Assembly: GCA_016700415.1 (NCBI GenBank)
Contig: CP065018.1
Location: forward strand, 1,866,001-1,930,000
DNA length: 64,000 nt
Source of the DNA: Flavobacteriales bacterium
Lineage (GTDB): Bacteria; Bacteroidota; Bacteroidia; Flavobacteriales_F; PHOS-HE28
Direction: 5' to 3'
The position numbers were made by a program, and so were the translations under genes. Under the pieces are notes generated by a model. The model worked only from the letters and a program-made list of their open reading frames with translations, was not told where the DNA came from and did not search any database. Each line of letters starts with the position of its first letter. Positions within the stretch are counted from its first letter, which is position 1. Positions 1-6,993 of this stretch are shown here, one piece after another.

Positions 1-75
1 AAGACCGCTCTGCGCGTAAGAGGGCGCTTGGAAAAGCAGGAGCACCGCAAGAATGAAAAAGGGATGTCTGCCCAT
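1..75 (-). CDS. Partial secreted protein, N-terminal signal peptide only
   Basis: Reading the minus strand from position 75 to the window edge gives 25 open codons starting with ATG (MGRHPFFILAVLL...). The product has a short polar and basic N-terminus, a hydrophobic core of about 11 residues (FFILAVLLLF) and a signal-peptidase-I-like site after Ser-Tyr-Ala, followed by Gln-Ser-Gly. This is a typical Bacteroidota Sec signal peptide. A -7-like box (TACCTTCG on the minus strand, 83-90) lies 7 bases before the ATG, which supports this start. The rest of the gene lies outside the window, so its function is unknown. It is transcribed divergently from the aminotransferase gene. Confidence 0.65.
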   Translation of the reverse strand, partial: MGRHPFFILAVLLLFQAPSYAQSGL

Positions 76-82
76 GAGGTGG

Positions 83-90
83 CGAAGGTA
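83..90 (-). promoter_or_regulatory. Candidate -7 box, minus strand
   Basis: TACCTTCG on the minus strand fits the Bacteroidota -7 consensus TAnnTTTG with one T-to-C change. It ends 7 bases before the ATG at 75. No clear -33 TTG was found. Confidence 0.45.
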
Positions 91-168
91 GCCGCATGCA
101 CGCCGTTGTCATACAACCCGGTGCAATGTCCGATCATTGTTGTGGCATCATCGGTCCCTTCCGGACAT

Positions 169-176
169 TACCTTCG
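169..176 (+). promoter_or_regulatory. Candidate -7 box for the aminotransferase gene
   Basis: TACCTTCG lies 48 bases before the ATG at 225. It shares 14 identical bases with the opposite-strand box at 77-90. TTG triplets lie upstream near 137-142, but the spacer (26-29) is longer than usual. Confidence 0.4.
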
Positions 177-224
177 CCACCTTGTTCCCACCCGTTCCAG
201 CGGGGCCAACCCCTTTCTCCTTGC

Positions 225-1349
225 ATGAAGCCCATCCAAATGGTCGATCTTGTCGGCCAATACGAAAAGATCAAGCCCGAAGTGGACTCCGCTTTGCTTG
301 ACGTGATCGCGGGCGCTGCGTTCATCAATGGCCCTGAGGTGAAGGCCTTCGAAAAGGAACTGGCAACTTACCTCGGAGTGAAACATGTGATCCCTTGCGG
401 CAATGGCACGGACGCTCTCCAAGTGGCCATGATGGCCTTGGGGCTGAAGCCGGGCGATGAGGTGATCACGGCCTCCTTCACTTTCGTGGCCACGGTGGAA
501 GTGCTCGCCCTGCTGGGCCTCGTGCCGGTCTTCGCCGATGTGCTCCCCGGCACCTTCAACCTGGACCCCGCCGATGTGGCGCGCAAAGTGACCCCAAAGA
601 CCAAGGCCATCGTGCCCGTACATCTCTTCGGACAATCCGCGGACATGGACGCCATGCTGGCGATCGCCCGGGAATACAAGCTGCACGTGGTGGAGGATGC
701 CTGCCAGTCCATCGGCTCGGACCATAGCGGCGCGAACGGCAAGCGTAAGTCCGGGACCATCGGGGACATCGGCGTCACCAGCTTTTTCCCCAGCAAGAAC
801 CTCGGTTGTTACGGGGACGGCGGCGCGCTCTTCACCAATGACGATGAACTGGCGCATAAGATCCGCCGCGTGTGCAACCACGGCAGCGATGAACGCTACT
901 ACCACGAGGTGGTGGGCGTGAACAGCCGCTTGGACTCCATGCAGGCCGCCGTGCTGCGGATCAAGCTGCGACACCTGAACGAATATGCCAAGGCCCGCAA
1001 TGCCGCCGCAGCCGCCTATGACAGTGCATTCTCCGGTGTCGAAGGCATCAGCGTTCCCGAGCGCAGTTCCTTCAGCACCCACGTCTTCCACCAGTACACC
1101 TTGCGTATTGCCAATGAGCGAAGGGACGGCCTGAAAAAGCACCTGGAAACCGCTGGCGTTCCGGCCATGGTCTACTATCCCGTTCCGTGCCACCTGCAGA
1201 ACGCTTACAAGAGCGACCGCTTCCCTGCCGGATCACTGCCGGTGACCGAGACGCTGACCGAGGAGGTGATATCGCTTCCGATGAGCACTGAATTAGACAA
1301 CGAACAACTCTCACTCATCACCGCCACGGTGAAGAGTTACTTCAAGTAA
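225..1349 (+). CDS. DegT/DnrJ/EryC1 aminotransferase, WbpE/WlbC-like
   Basis: A 374-residue PLP-dependent sugar-nucleotide aminotransferase. The start MKPIQMVDLVGQY was chosen over an upstream in-frame ATG at 96 because the family begins with 'MVDL.GQY' and the earlier codons look non-coding. The PLP lysine is K191 in FFPSKNLGCYGDGGA, a sequence characteristic of the WbpE/WlbC branch, which transaminates the 3-keto form of UDP-GlcNAcA. HVIPCGNGTDAL and VEDACQSIGS form the cofactor pocket. WbpD-, WbpB- and WbpA-like genes follow within 4.2 kb, so the likely role is making UDP-GlcNAc3NA for a surface polysaccharide. The sub-branch is inferred from motifs; the fold is secure. Confidence 0.9.
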   Translation: MKPIQMVDLVGQYEKIKPEVDSALLDVIAGAAFINGPEVKAFEKELATYLGVKHVIPCGNGTDALQVAMMALGLKPGDEVITASFTFVATVEVLALLGLVPVFADVLPGTFNLDPADVARKVTPKTKAIVPVHLFGQSADMDAMLAIAREYKLHVVEDACQSIGSDHSGANGKRKSGTIGDIGVTSFFPSKNLGCYGDGGALFTNDDELAHKIRRVCNHGSDERYYHEVVGVNSRLDSMQAAVLRIKLRHLNEYAKARNAAAAAYDSAFSGVEGISVPERSSFSTHVFHQYTLRIANERRDGLKKHLETAGVPAMVYYPVPCHLQNAYKSDRFPAGSLPVTETLTEEVISLPMSTELDNEQLSLITATVKSYFK

Positions 1350-1386
1350 GGGCGCGAACCTCGGATGAAACTCCGGGGTCGCGCCC
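1350..1386 (+). other. GC-rich intercistronic hairpin
   Basis: GGGCGCGA (1350-1357) pairs perfectly with TCGCGCCC (1379-1386), and inner bases (CGGA/TCCG) extend the stem with small bulges. It begins right after the aminotransferase stop and ends 13 bases before the ugd ATG. There is no T-tract, so it could be an attenuator, an RNA-processing or stability element, or a weak terminator. Confidence 0.5.
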
Positions 1387-1399
1387 CAACAACCCCAAC

Positions 1400-2731
1400 A
1401 TGAACATAGCAGTAGTAGGAACTGGATACGTAGGCCTGGTAACAGGCACTTGCTTCGCCGAGACGGGCAACCACGTGGTATGCGTGGACATCGACAAGGA
1501 GAAGGTGCAGAAGCTGAAGGACGGCAAAGTCCCGATCTATGAGCCCCATCTGGACGTGCTGTTCGAGCGGAACATCCGGCAAGGCCGCTTGGTCTTCACC
1601 ACGGACCTGAAGGAAGCCATCGACAAGGCCCAGATCATCTTCCTGGCCCTGCCCACGCCCCCCGGCGAGGACGGCAGTGCCGACCTGAAGTATGTGCTGG
1701 GCGTAGCGGACGACCTGGGCAAGATCATCACCGACTACAAGGTGATCGTGGACAAGAGCACCGTCCCCGTGGGTACGGCCGAAAAGGTGCGTGCGGCCGT
1801 TGCGAAACACGCCAAAGTCCCCTTCGACGTGGTGAGCAACCCGGAATTCCTGCGGGAAGGCTTCGCGGTGGATGACTTCTTGAAACCGGACCGCGTGGTG
1901 GTGGGTACCAGCAGCGCCCGCGCCCAGAAGGTGATGGAGGACCTCTACAAGCCGTTCGTGCGGCAGGGCAACCCCATCATCTTCATGGATGAGCGCAGTG
2001 CGGAGCTCACCAAGTATGCGGCCAACGCCTTCCTCGCGGCCAAGATCACCTTCATGAACGAGATCGCGAACTTCTGCGAGGCCGTGGGCGCGGACGTGGA
2101 CAAAGTGCGCATCGGCATCGGCAGCGACAGCCGGATCGGCAAGCGCTTCCTCTTTCCGGGCATAGGATACGGCGGCTCCTGCTTCCCCAAGGACGTTCAG
2201 GCCCTGGCCAAGAGCGGACAGGACGCGGGCTACCAGTTCCAGATCATCGACAGTGTGATGAAAGTGAACGAGCGCCAGAAGACCACGCTAACGGATAAAG
2301 TGAAGGCGCACTATGGCGAGGACCTGCACGGAAAGCATTTCGCGCTCTGGGGCCTGGCCTTCAAGCCGGACACGGACGACATCCGCGAAGCACCGGCACT
2401 CTATATGATCGACGCGCTCATTGCGGCCGGAGCCACGGTGACCACCTTCGATCCCGAGGCCATGGACAACGTCCGGAAACAGATCGGCGACAAGGTGGCC
2501 TACGCGAAGGACGAGTACGAAGCATTGCAGAACGCCGATGCCCTGATCATCGCCACGGAATGGGCGCTGTTCCGCACGCCCGACCTGAGCCGCGTGGAAA
2601 AAGCCCTGAAGGAAAAGATCATCTTCGATGGCCGGAACCTCTACGACCTGGACGAGATGAAGGAGCTGGGCTACCACTACGTGAGCGTGGGACGGCAGCC
2701 GGTGAACGCGCCCATCAAAATGAAAGCCTGA
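1400..2731 (+). CDS. ugd: UDP-glucose 6-dehydrogenase
   Basis: A 443-residue enzyme that oxidises UDP-glucose to UDP-glucuronate with two NAD+. The N-terminal Rossmann motif VVGTGYVGLVTG is at residues 4-15. The catalytic cysteine is C261 in GYGGSCFPKD. The middle domain has the conserved NPEFLREG and KYAANAFLA.KI segments, and the C-terminal UDP-binding domain has GLAFKPDTDDIREAP. Length is normal. The next gene, 1 bp downstream, encodes a UDP-glucuronate decarboxylase, so the two very probably form a UDP-Glc to UDP-GlcA to UDP-Xyl pair. Confidence 0.97.
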   Translation: MNIAVVGTGYVGLVTGTCFAETGNHVVCVDIDKEKVQKLKDGKVPIYEPHLDVLFERNIRQGRLVFTTDLKEAIDKAQIIFLALPTPPGEDGSADLKYVLGVADDLGKIITDYKVIVDKSTVPVGTAEKVRAAVAKHAKVPFDVVSNPEFLREGFAVDDFLKPDRVVVGTSSARAQKVMEDLYKPFVRQGNPIIFMDERSAELTKYAANAFLAAKITFMNEIANFCEAVGADVDKVRIGIGSDSRIGKRFLFPGIGYGGSCFPKDVQALAKSGQDAGYQFQIIDSVMKVNERQKTTLTDKVKAHYGEDLHGKHFALWGLAFKPDTDDIREAPALYMIDALIAAGATVTTFDPEAMDNVRKQIGDKVAYAKDEYEALQNADALIIATEWALFRTPDLSRVEKALKEKIIFDGRNLYDLDEMKELGYHYVSVGRQPVNAPIKMKA

Positions 2732-2732
2732 C

Positions 2733-3824
2733 ATGGTGAAGAAGAGCACCGCAAAACCTGTGAAGGTCAAAGCGACGGACCGCGCCAAAAAGCCGGTGGC
2801 CAAGCGGGCACGGATGAGCGTGGTGAAGCCCGCTGAAAAGGAGCGCGTGCTGATCACCGGGGCCGCTGGTTTTCTGGGTTCCCACCTGTGCGACCGCTTT
2901 TTGAAGGAGGGCTACCATGTCATCGGCATGGACAACTTGATCACCGGCCGCCTGAAGAACATCGAGCACCTGTTCAAGCGCAGCGACTTCGAATTCTACC
3001 ACCACGATGTGTCCAAGTTCGTGCATGTGCCCGGCAAGCTGAAGTACATCCTGCACTTCGCCTCGCCCGCAAGCCCGATCGATTACCTGAAGATCCCCAT
3101 CCAGACGCTGAAGGTCAGTTCGCTCGGGACGCACAACCTCCTCGGCTTGGCATTGGCGAAGAACGCCCGCATCCTGGTGGCCAGTACCAGCGAGGTCTAT
3201 GGCGATCCCCAAGTACATCCCCAGACAGAGAGCTATTGGGGCCACGTGAACACTGTGGGTCCGCGCGGCGTGTACGATGAGGCCAAGCGTTTCCAGGAGG
3301 CCATCACCATGGCCTATCACACCTATCATGGACTGGAAACACGCATGGTGCGCATCTTCAACACTTACGGCCCACGCATGCGCCTCAACGACGGCCGCGT
3401 GCTTCCGGCGTTCATCGGCCAAGCCCTGCGCGGTGAGGACCTCACCATCTTCGGCAAAGGGAACCAGACCCGCAGCTTCTGCTATGTGGACGACCTGATC
3501 GAAGGCATCTACCGCCTGCTGAAAAGTGATTGCGCAGACCCCGTGAACATCGGCAACCCGGCGGAGATCACCATCAAGCAGTTCGCCCAGGAGATCGTGA
3601 AGCTCACCGGCACCAAGCAGAAGCTGGTGTACAAGCCGCTTCCGCAGGATGACCCCATGCAACGCCAGCCTGACATCACCAAGGCGAAGAAGATCCTGAA
3701 GTGGCAACCGAAAGTCTCTCGTGCGGAAGGCCTGAGGATCACCTACGCCTATTTCAAGGGGCTCTCCGCTACGGAACTCCATGAGAAGGACCACAATTCC
3801 TTCGAGGGGTACGTGCGGAAGTGA
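2733..3824 (+). CDS. uxs: UDP-glucuronate decarboxylase (UDP-xylose synthase)
   Basis: A 363-residue extended SDR. The NAD motif GAAGFLG is at residues 43-49, followed by STSEVYGDP and the catalytic Y181-x3-K185 pair in YDEAKRF. NTYGPRMRLNDGRV is typical of UXS enzymes and separates them from general NAD-sugar epimerases. The product is UDP-xylose. The first 36 residues are an unusual Lys/Ala/Pro/Val-rich basic tail (MVKKSTAKPVKVKATDRA...) absent from ordinary bacterial UXS. An internal ATG at 2814 would remove most of it, but the ATG at 2733 follows the ugd stop by one base, which favours translation from the long start. Cytoplasmic. Confidence 0.92.
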   Translation: MVKKSTAKPVKVKATDRAKKPVAKRARMSVVKPAEKERVLITGAAGFLGSHLCDRFLKEGYHVIGMDNLITGRLKNIEHLFKRSDFEFYHHDVSKFVHVPGKLKYILHFASPASPIDYLKIPIQTLKVSSLGTHNLLGLALAKNARILVASTSEVYGDPQVHPQTESYWGHVNTVGPRGVYDEAKRFQEAITMAYHTYHGLETRMVRIFNTYGPRMRLNDGRVLPAFIGQALRGEDLTIFGKGNQTRSFCYVDDLIEGIYRLLKSDCADPVNIGNPAEITIKQFAQEIVKLTGTKQKLVYKPLPQDDPMQRQPDITKAKKILKWQPKVSRAEGLRITYAYFKGLSATELHEKDHNSFEGYVRK

Positions 3825-3867
3825 TCCGGCCGTCTACGGGGCACCTCGAATAAAGCCGGGCCTTCGG

Positions 3868-3875
3868 TACATTCG
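3868..3875 (+). promoter_or_regulatory. Candidate -7 box for the WbpD-like gene
   Basis: TACATTCG, followed by CAGCC, lies 37 bases before the ATG at 3913 in the 88-bp gap after uxs. It suggests that the three WbpD/B/A-type genes have their own promoter. Confidence 0.4.
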
Positions 3876-3912
3876 CAGCCCCGTAAGCCGACCGGTCGCC
3901 ACGCCCAGCTCC

Positions 3913-4485
3913 ATGGACTACACCGCCCACCCCACCGCCGTCATCGACGAGGGTTGCACCATCGGCGCTGGGACCCGTATCTGGCATTTCAGCCACATCA
4001 TGCCGGGCTGTGTGATCGGCACGGGCTGCAACATCGGGCAGAACGTGGTGGTCAGCCCGGACGTGAGATTAGGTGACAACGTGAAGGTGCAGAACAACGT
4101 GAGCATCTACACCGGAGTGGAATGCGAGGACGACGTCTTCCTCGGCCCTTCCTGCGTCTTCACCAATGTGATCAATCCGCGCAGCGCGGTGAACCGGCGC
4201 GGGGAATACCTGCGGACGATGGTGAAGAAGGGCGCTACGATCGGCGCCAATGCCACCATTGTTTGTGGACATGACATCGGGCGTTTTGCATTCATCGCAG
4301 CAGGTGCCGTGGTGACCAAGGAAGTGCCCGACCATGCCTTGGTGATGGGAAATCCGGCCCGCAGGACCGGCTGGATGAGCGAACATGGCCACAAGCTGGA
4401 ATTTGATGCGGACGGCGGGGCCACTTGCCCCGAAAGCGGCCAGCGCTACGAATTGAAAAACGACAAAGTCACCCGCACCGCATGA
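3913..4485 (+). CDS. Left-handed beta-helix sugar N-acetyltransferase, WbpD/WlbB-like
   Basis: A 190-residue hexapeptide-repeat acyltransferase. The start MDYTAHPTAVIDEG is the usual opening of the family; upstream in-frame sequence is not conserved-looking. Hexapeptide turns run from about residue 10 to 145 (IGAGTRIWHFSHI, IGTGCNIGQNV, LGDNVKVQNNVSIY, IGANATIVCGHDIG). GNPARRTGWMSEHG and a C-terminal CPESGQRYEL segment are typical of UDP-2-acetamido-3-amino-glucuronate N-acetyltransferases. It should acetylate the 3-amino group made by the aminotransferase at 225-1349. Its stop overlaps the next gene's start by 4 bp (ATGA). Confidence 0.88.
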   Translation: MDYTAHPTAVIDEGCTIGAGTRIWHFSHIMPGCVIGTGCNIGQNVVVSPDVRLGDNVKVQNNVSIYTGVECEDDVFLGPSCVFTNVINPRSAVNRRGEYLRTMVKKGATIGANATIVCGHDIGRFAFIAAGAVVTKEVPDHALVMGNPARRTGWMSEHGHKLEFDADGGATCPESGQRYELKNDKVTRTA

Positions 4486-5516
4486 GGTCCTCTGAAGAGA
4501 AGGTGAAGTTTGCCGTGATCGGCTGCGGCCACATCGGCAAGCGCCATGCGGAGATGATCTCCCGGAACCCGGAATGCGAGCTGGTGGCCTTGTGCGATGC
4601 GAATTCCAAGGAAACACTGGGCCTTGATGCCTATGACGTGCCTTTCTTCACCGACCCGTCGGCTATGCTTGCTGCGGTCCCCGATGTGGACGTCGTGAGC
4701 ATCTGTACGCCCAATGGGCTGCATGCGCGGTTCAGCCTGCTCGCACTGGAAAACGGCAAGCATGTTGTGTGCGAAAAGCCCATGGGCCTTACCAAGGCCA
4801 GCTGCGAGGCTGTGCTCTACAAGGCACTGCAGAAGCACCGGCATGTGTTCGGGGTGATGCAGAACCGCTACAGCCCGCCGAGCCAGTGGATCAAGGAAAT
4901 GGTGGAGGAAAAGCGCCTCGGTGACATTTTCCTTGTGCAGGTGAACTGCTACTGGAACCGCGATGAACGCTACTACAAGAAGGATGGCTGGAAAGGCACG
5001 GCCGACCTCGACGGTGGCACCCTGTTCACGCAGTTCAGCCACTTTGTGGACATCATGTACTGGCTCTTCGGCGACATCGCCGACATCCAAGGCCGCTTTG
5101 CCGACTTCAACCACAAGGACCTCACCGCCTTCGAGGACAGTGGCTTGGTGAACTTCCGTTTTCTGGAGGGCGGCATGGGCTGCATCAACTATTCCACCAG
5201 CGTGTGGGACAGGAACCTCGAGAGCAGCCTTACAGTGATCGGCAGCAAGGGCAGCGTGAAGATCGGCGGGCAGTACATGGACCAGGTGGAAGTGTGCCAC
5301 GTGCAGGATTATACCATGCCGGAGCTGGCCCCCACGAACCCTGCGAACGACTACGGTGCTTACAAGGGTAGCGCCAGCAACCACCACTACATCATCGAGA
5401 ACGTGGTGGACACTTTGAAAGAGCGGAAAAGCATGACCACCAATGCCTTGGAGGGCATGAAGGTGATCGACATCATTGAACGCATTTACCAGAAGAGGGA
5501 TGAGCGACCTGTATGA
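4482..5516 (+). CDS. Gfo/Idh/MocA oxidoreductase, WbpB/WlbA-like
   Basis: A 344-residue NAD(P)-dependent sugar oxidoreductase. The ATG at 4482 is chosen because it overlaps the upstream stop and gives the standard N-terminus KFAVIGCGHIGKRHAEMI, with the Rossmann GxGxxG near residues 13-18. CEKPMGLT carries the conserved lysine. The C-terminal domain has NRYSPPSQW and GGTLFTQFSHFVDIMYWLFG, matching UDP-GlcNAcA 3-dehydrogenases, where the HF.D motif contributes the catalytic histidine. Predicted role: oxidation at C3 of UDP-GlcNAcA before transamination. Substrate assignment rests on family resemblance and its WbpD- and WbpA-like neighbours. Confidence 0.88.
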   Translation: MRSSEEKVKFAVIGCGHIGKRHAEMISRNPECELVALCDANSKETLGLDAYDVPFFTDPSAMLAAVPDVDVVSICTPNGLHARFSLLALENGKHVVCEKPMGLTKASCEAVLYKALQKHRHVFGVMQNRYSPPSQWIKEMVEEKRLGDIFLVQVNCYWNRDERYYKKDGWKGTADLDGGTLFTQFSHFVDIMYWLFGDIADIQGRFADFNHKDLTAFEDSGLVNFRFLEGGMGCINYSTSVWDRNLESSLTVIGSKGSVKIGGQYMDQVEVCHVQDYTMPELAPTNPANDYGAYKGSASNHHYIIENVVDTLKERKSMTTNALEGMKVIDIIERIYQKRDERPV

Positions 5517-6798
5517 GCGACTGAAGAAGAAGGAAGCCAAGATGGCCGTGATCGGTCTGGGCTATGTAGGACTTCCCATCGCCTTGGCCTTCGCACGGAA
5601 GATCAAGGTGGTGGGCTTCGATATTAATGCCCAGCGCGTGGATATGATGCGCCGCGGTGAGGACCCCAGTGACGAGCTTTTGCCCGAGGACTTCAAAGGC
5701 GCCGACATCCACTTCACCGCCAACATTGAGGACCTGAAGGACGTTGAATTCTTCATCGTGGCCGTGCCCACGCCCATCGACCAGCAGAACATCCCCGATC
5801 TCACTCCCCTGCTGGGCGCCACGCGCACCGTGGGCCAAGTGCTGAAGAAAGGCGACCACGTGGTGTACGAGAGCACCGTGTACCCCGGCTGCACCGAGGA
5901 GGATTGCGTGCCCTTACTTGAGCAACTTAGCGGGTTGAAGTTCGTCACTGATTTCAAGGTGGGCTACTCCCCGGAGCGGATCAACCCGGGCGACAAGGTG
6001 AACACGCTGGAAAGCATCGTGAAAGTCACTAGCGGTTGTGATGCGGAAAGCGCGGAGACCGTGGCTAAGATGTACGAACTGGTGGTGAAGGCCGGCGTAC
6101 ACCGGGCGCCCAGCATCAAGGTGGCAGAGGCTTCCAAGATCATCGAGAACACCCAGCGCGACGTCAACATCGCGCTCACGAACGAGCTTTCCATCATCTT
6201 CAACCGCATCGGCATCAACACCTTCGACGTGCTGGAGGCCGCGGGTACCAAGTGGAATTTCCTCAAGTTCCAGCCCGGCCTGGTGGGCGGCCACTGCATC
6301 GGTGTGGACCCGTACTACCTCGTCTTCAAGGCCAAGGAATTAGGCTACCACGCTCAGATCATCGACAGTGGCCGCTTTGTGAACGACAGCATGGGCGGCT
6401 ATGTGGCGAAGCAGACGGTGAAGAAGGTGATCGCCAGCGGCACCAACCCCGCCGATGCGCGCGTCCTGGTGATGGGCGCCACCTTCAAGGAGAACGTCAC
6501 CGACATCCGCAACAGCAAAGTGGCGGACGTGGTGAAGGAGCTCAAGAGCTTCAGCTGCCAAGTGGACGTCACCGATCCGCACGCCGATTCCGAACAGGTG
6601 AAGCACGAATACGGCTATGAGCTGGCACCGGAGATGAAAGGTCCTTACGACGCGATCATCGTGGCCGTGAACCATGCGGAATATGCCGACAACGACGAGG
6701 CGTGGTTCAGGGGTATGCTGAAACCGAAAGGTGTGTTGGTGGATCTGAAAGGAACCTATCGCAAAAAGGTGAAGGACCTGAACTACTGGAGCTTGTGA
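5500..6798 (+). CDS. UDP-N-acetylglucosamine 6-dehydrogenase, WbpA/TviB-like
   Basis: A 432-residue nucleotide-sugar dehydrogenase, distinct from the ugd at 1400. The NAD motif is MAVIGLGYVGLPIA near residue 15. The catalytic cysteine is C266 in GLVGGHCIGVDPYYL, the signature of UDP-GlcNAc/UDP-ManNAc dehydrogenases rather than UDP-Glc dehydrogenases. YSPERINPGD and GATFKENVTDIRNS are also typical. The start overlaps the WbpB-like gene by 17 bp. It supplies UDP-GlcNAcA, the first intermediate of the WbpA-B-E-D route. No WbpI-like 2-epimerase is in the window, so the end product here may keep the gluco configuration or be finished elsewhere. Confidence 0.92.
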   Translation: MSDLYERLKKKEAKMAVIGLGYVGLPIALAFARKIKVVGFDINAQRVDMMRRGEDPSDELLPEDFKGADIHFTANIEDLKDVEFFIVAVPTPIDQQNIPDLTPLLGATRTVGQVLKKGDHVVYESTVYPGCTEEDCVPLLEQLSGLKFVTDFKVGYSPERINPGDKVNTLESIVKVTSGCDAESAETVAKMYELVVKAGVHRAPSIKVAEASKIIENTQRDVNIALTNELSIIFNRIGINTFDVLEAAGTKWNFLKFQPGLVGGHCIGVDPYYLVFKAKELGYHAQIIDSGRFVNDSMGGYVAKQTVKKVIASGTNPADARVLVMGATFKENVTDIRNSKVADVVKELKSFSCQVDVTDPHADSEQVKHEYGYELAPEMKGPYDAIIVAVNHAEYADNDEAWFRGMLKPKGVLVDLKGTYRKKVKDLNYWSL

Positions 6799-6803
6799 GT
6801 AGT

Positions 6804-6982
6804 TTCACCACAGAGGCTAGGAGAACAGGGTTGGATCTGTCAGTTGTTCGTTGTCAGTTGTCAGTTGTCAAGCGGTCGGGTTCAGCAGCAGTTTGAAGTA
6901 GCAGTCCGCAGTTGCCTGATCACTGATCACCATCTACCGATCACCAAGAAAACCTCCGTATCCTCCAAGCCTCCGTGGTGAA
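6804..6982. repeat. Small intergenic element with terminal inverted repeats
   Basis: The left end TTCACCACAGAGGCTAGGAG (6804-6823) and the reverse complement of the right end (6963-6982) match at 18 of 20 positions. The 179-bp unit fills the gap between the WbpA-like gene and rmlB. Inside are a CAGTTGT-type tandem repeat and a GATCAC-rich stretch; no coding frame is supported. It resembles a MITE or other dispersed non-autonomous repeat. Similar CACCACAGAG-type motifs are, from memory, common in environmental genomes. Confidence 0.55.
6841..6870 (+). repeat. Short tandem repeat, CAGTTGT units
   Basis: Imperfect tandem copies of CAGTTGT (four units, the second degenerate) lie within the element at 6804-6982. 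They are too short and contiguous to be a CRISPR array. Confidence 0.7.
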
Positions 6983-6993
6983 CCAACGACAAT

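Larger units (their letters stand above)
77..182. repeat. 14-bp inverted repeat carrying divergent -7 boxes
   Basis: AGGTGGCGAAGGTA at 77-90 is the exact reverse complement of TACCTTCGCCACCT at 169-182. Each arm contains a TACCTTCG box pointing outward, toward the secreted protein (minus) and the aminotransferase (plus). The identity continues past the 8-base box, so the arms may be duplicated promoter DNA or an operator. Confidence 0.6.

Noticed and set aside
28..228. 66-codon plus-strand frame before the aminotransferase
   Set aside because: It crosses the divergent promoter region and overlaps the signal-peptide gene on the other strand; no SD or family resemblance.
168..1193. 341-codon open frame on the minus strand
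   Set aside because: It is antisense to the aminotransferase gene, has His/Val-rich composition typical of shadow frames in GC-rich DNA and no domain.
6841..6870. Possible CRISPR-like array (CAGTTGT copies)
   Set aside because: Units are 7 bases and contiguous with no spacers; it is a simple tandem repeat.
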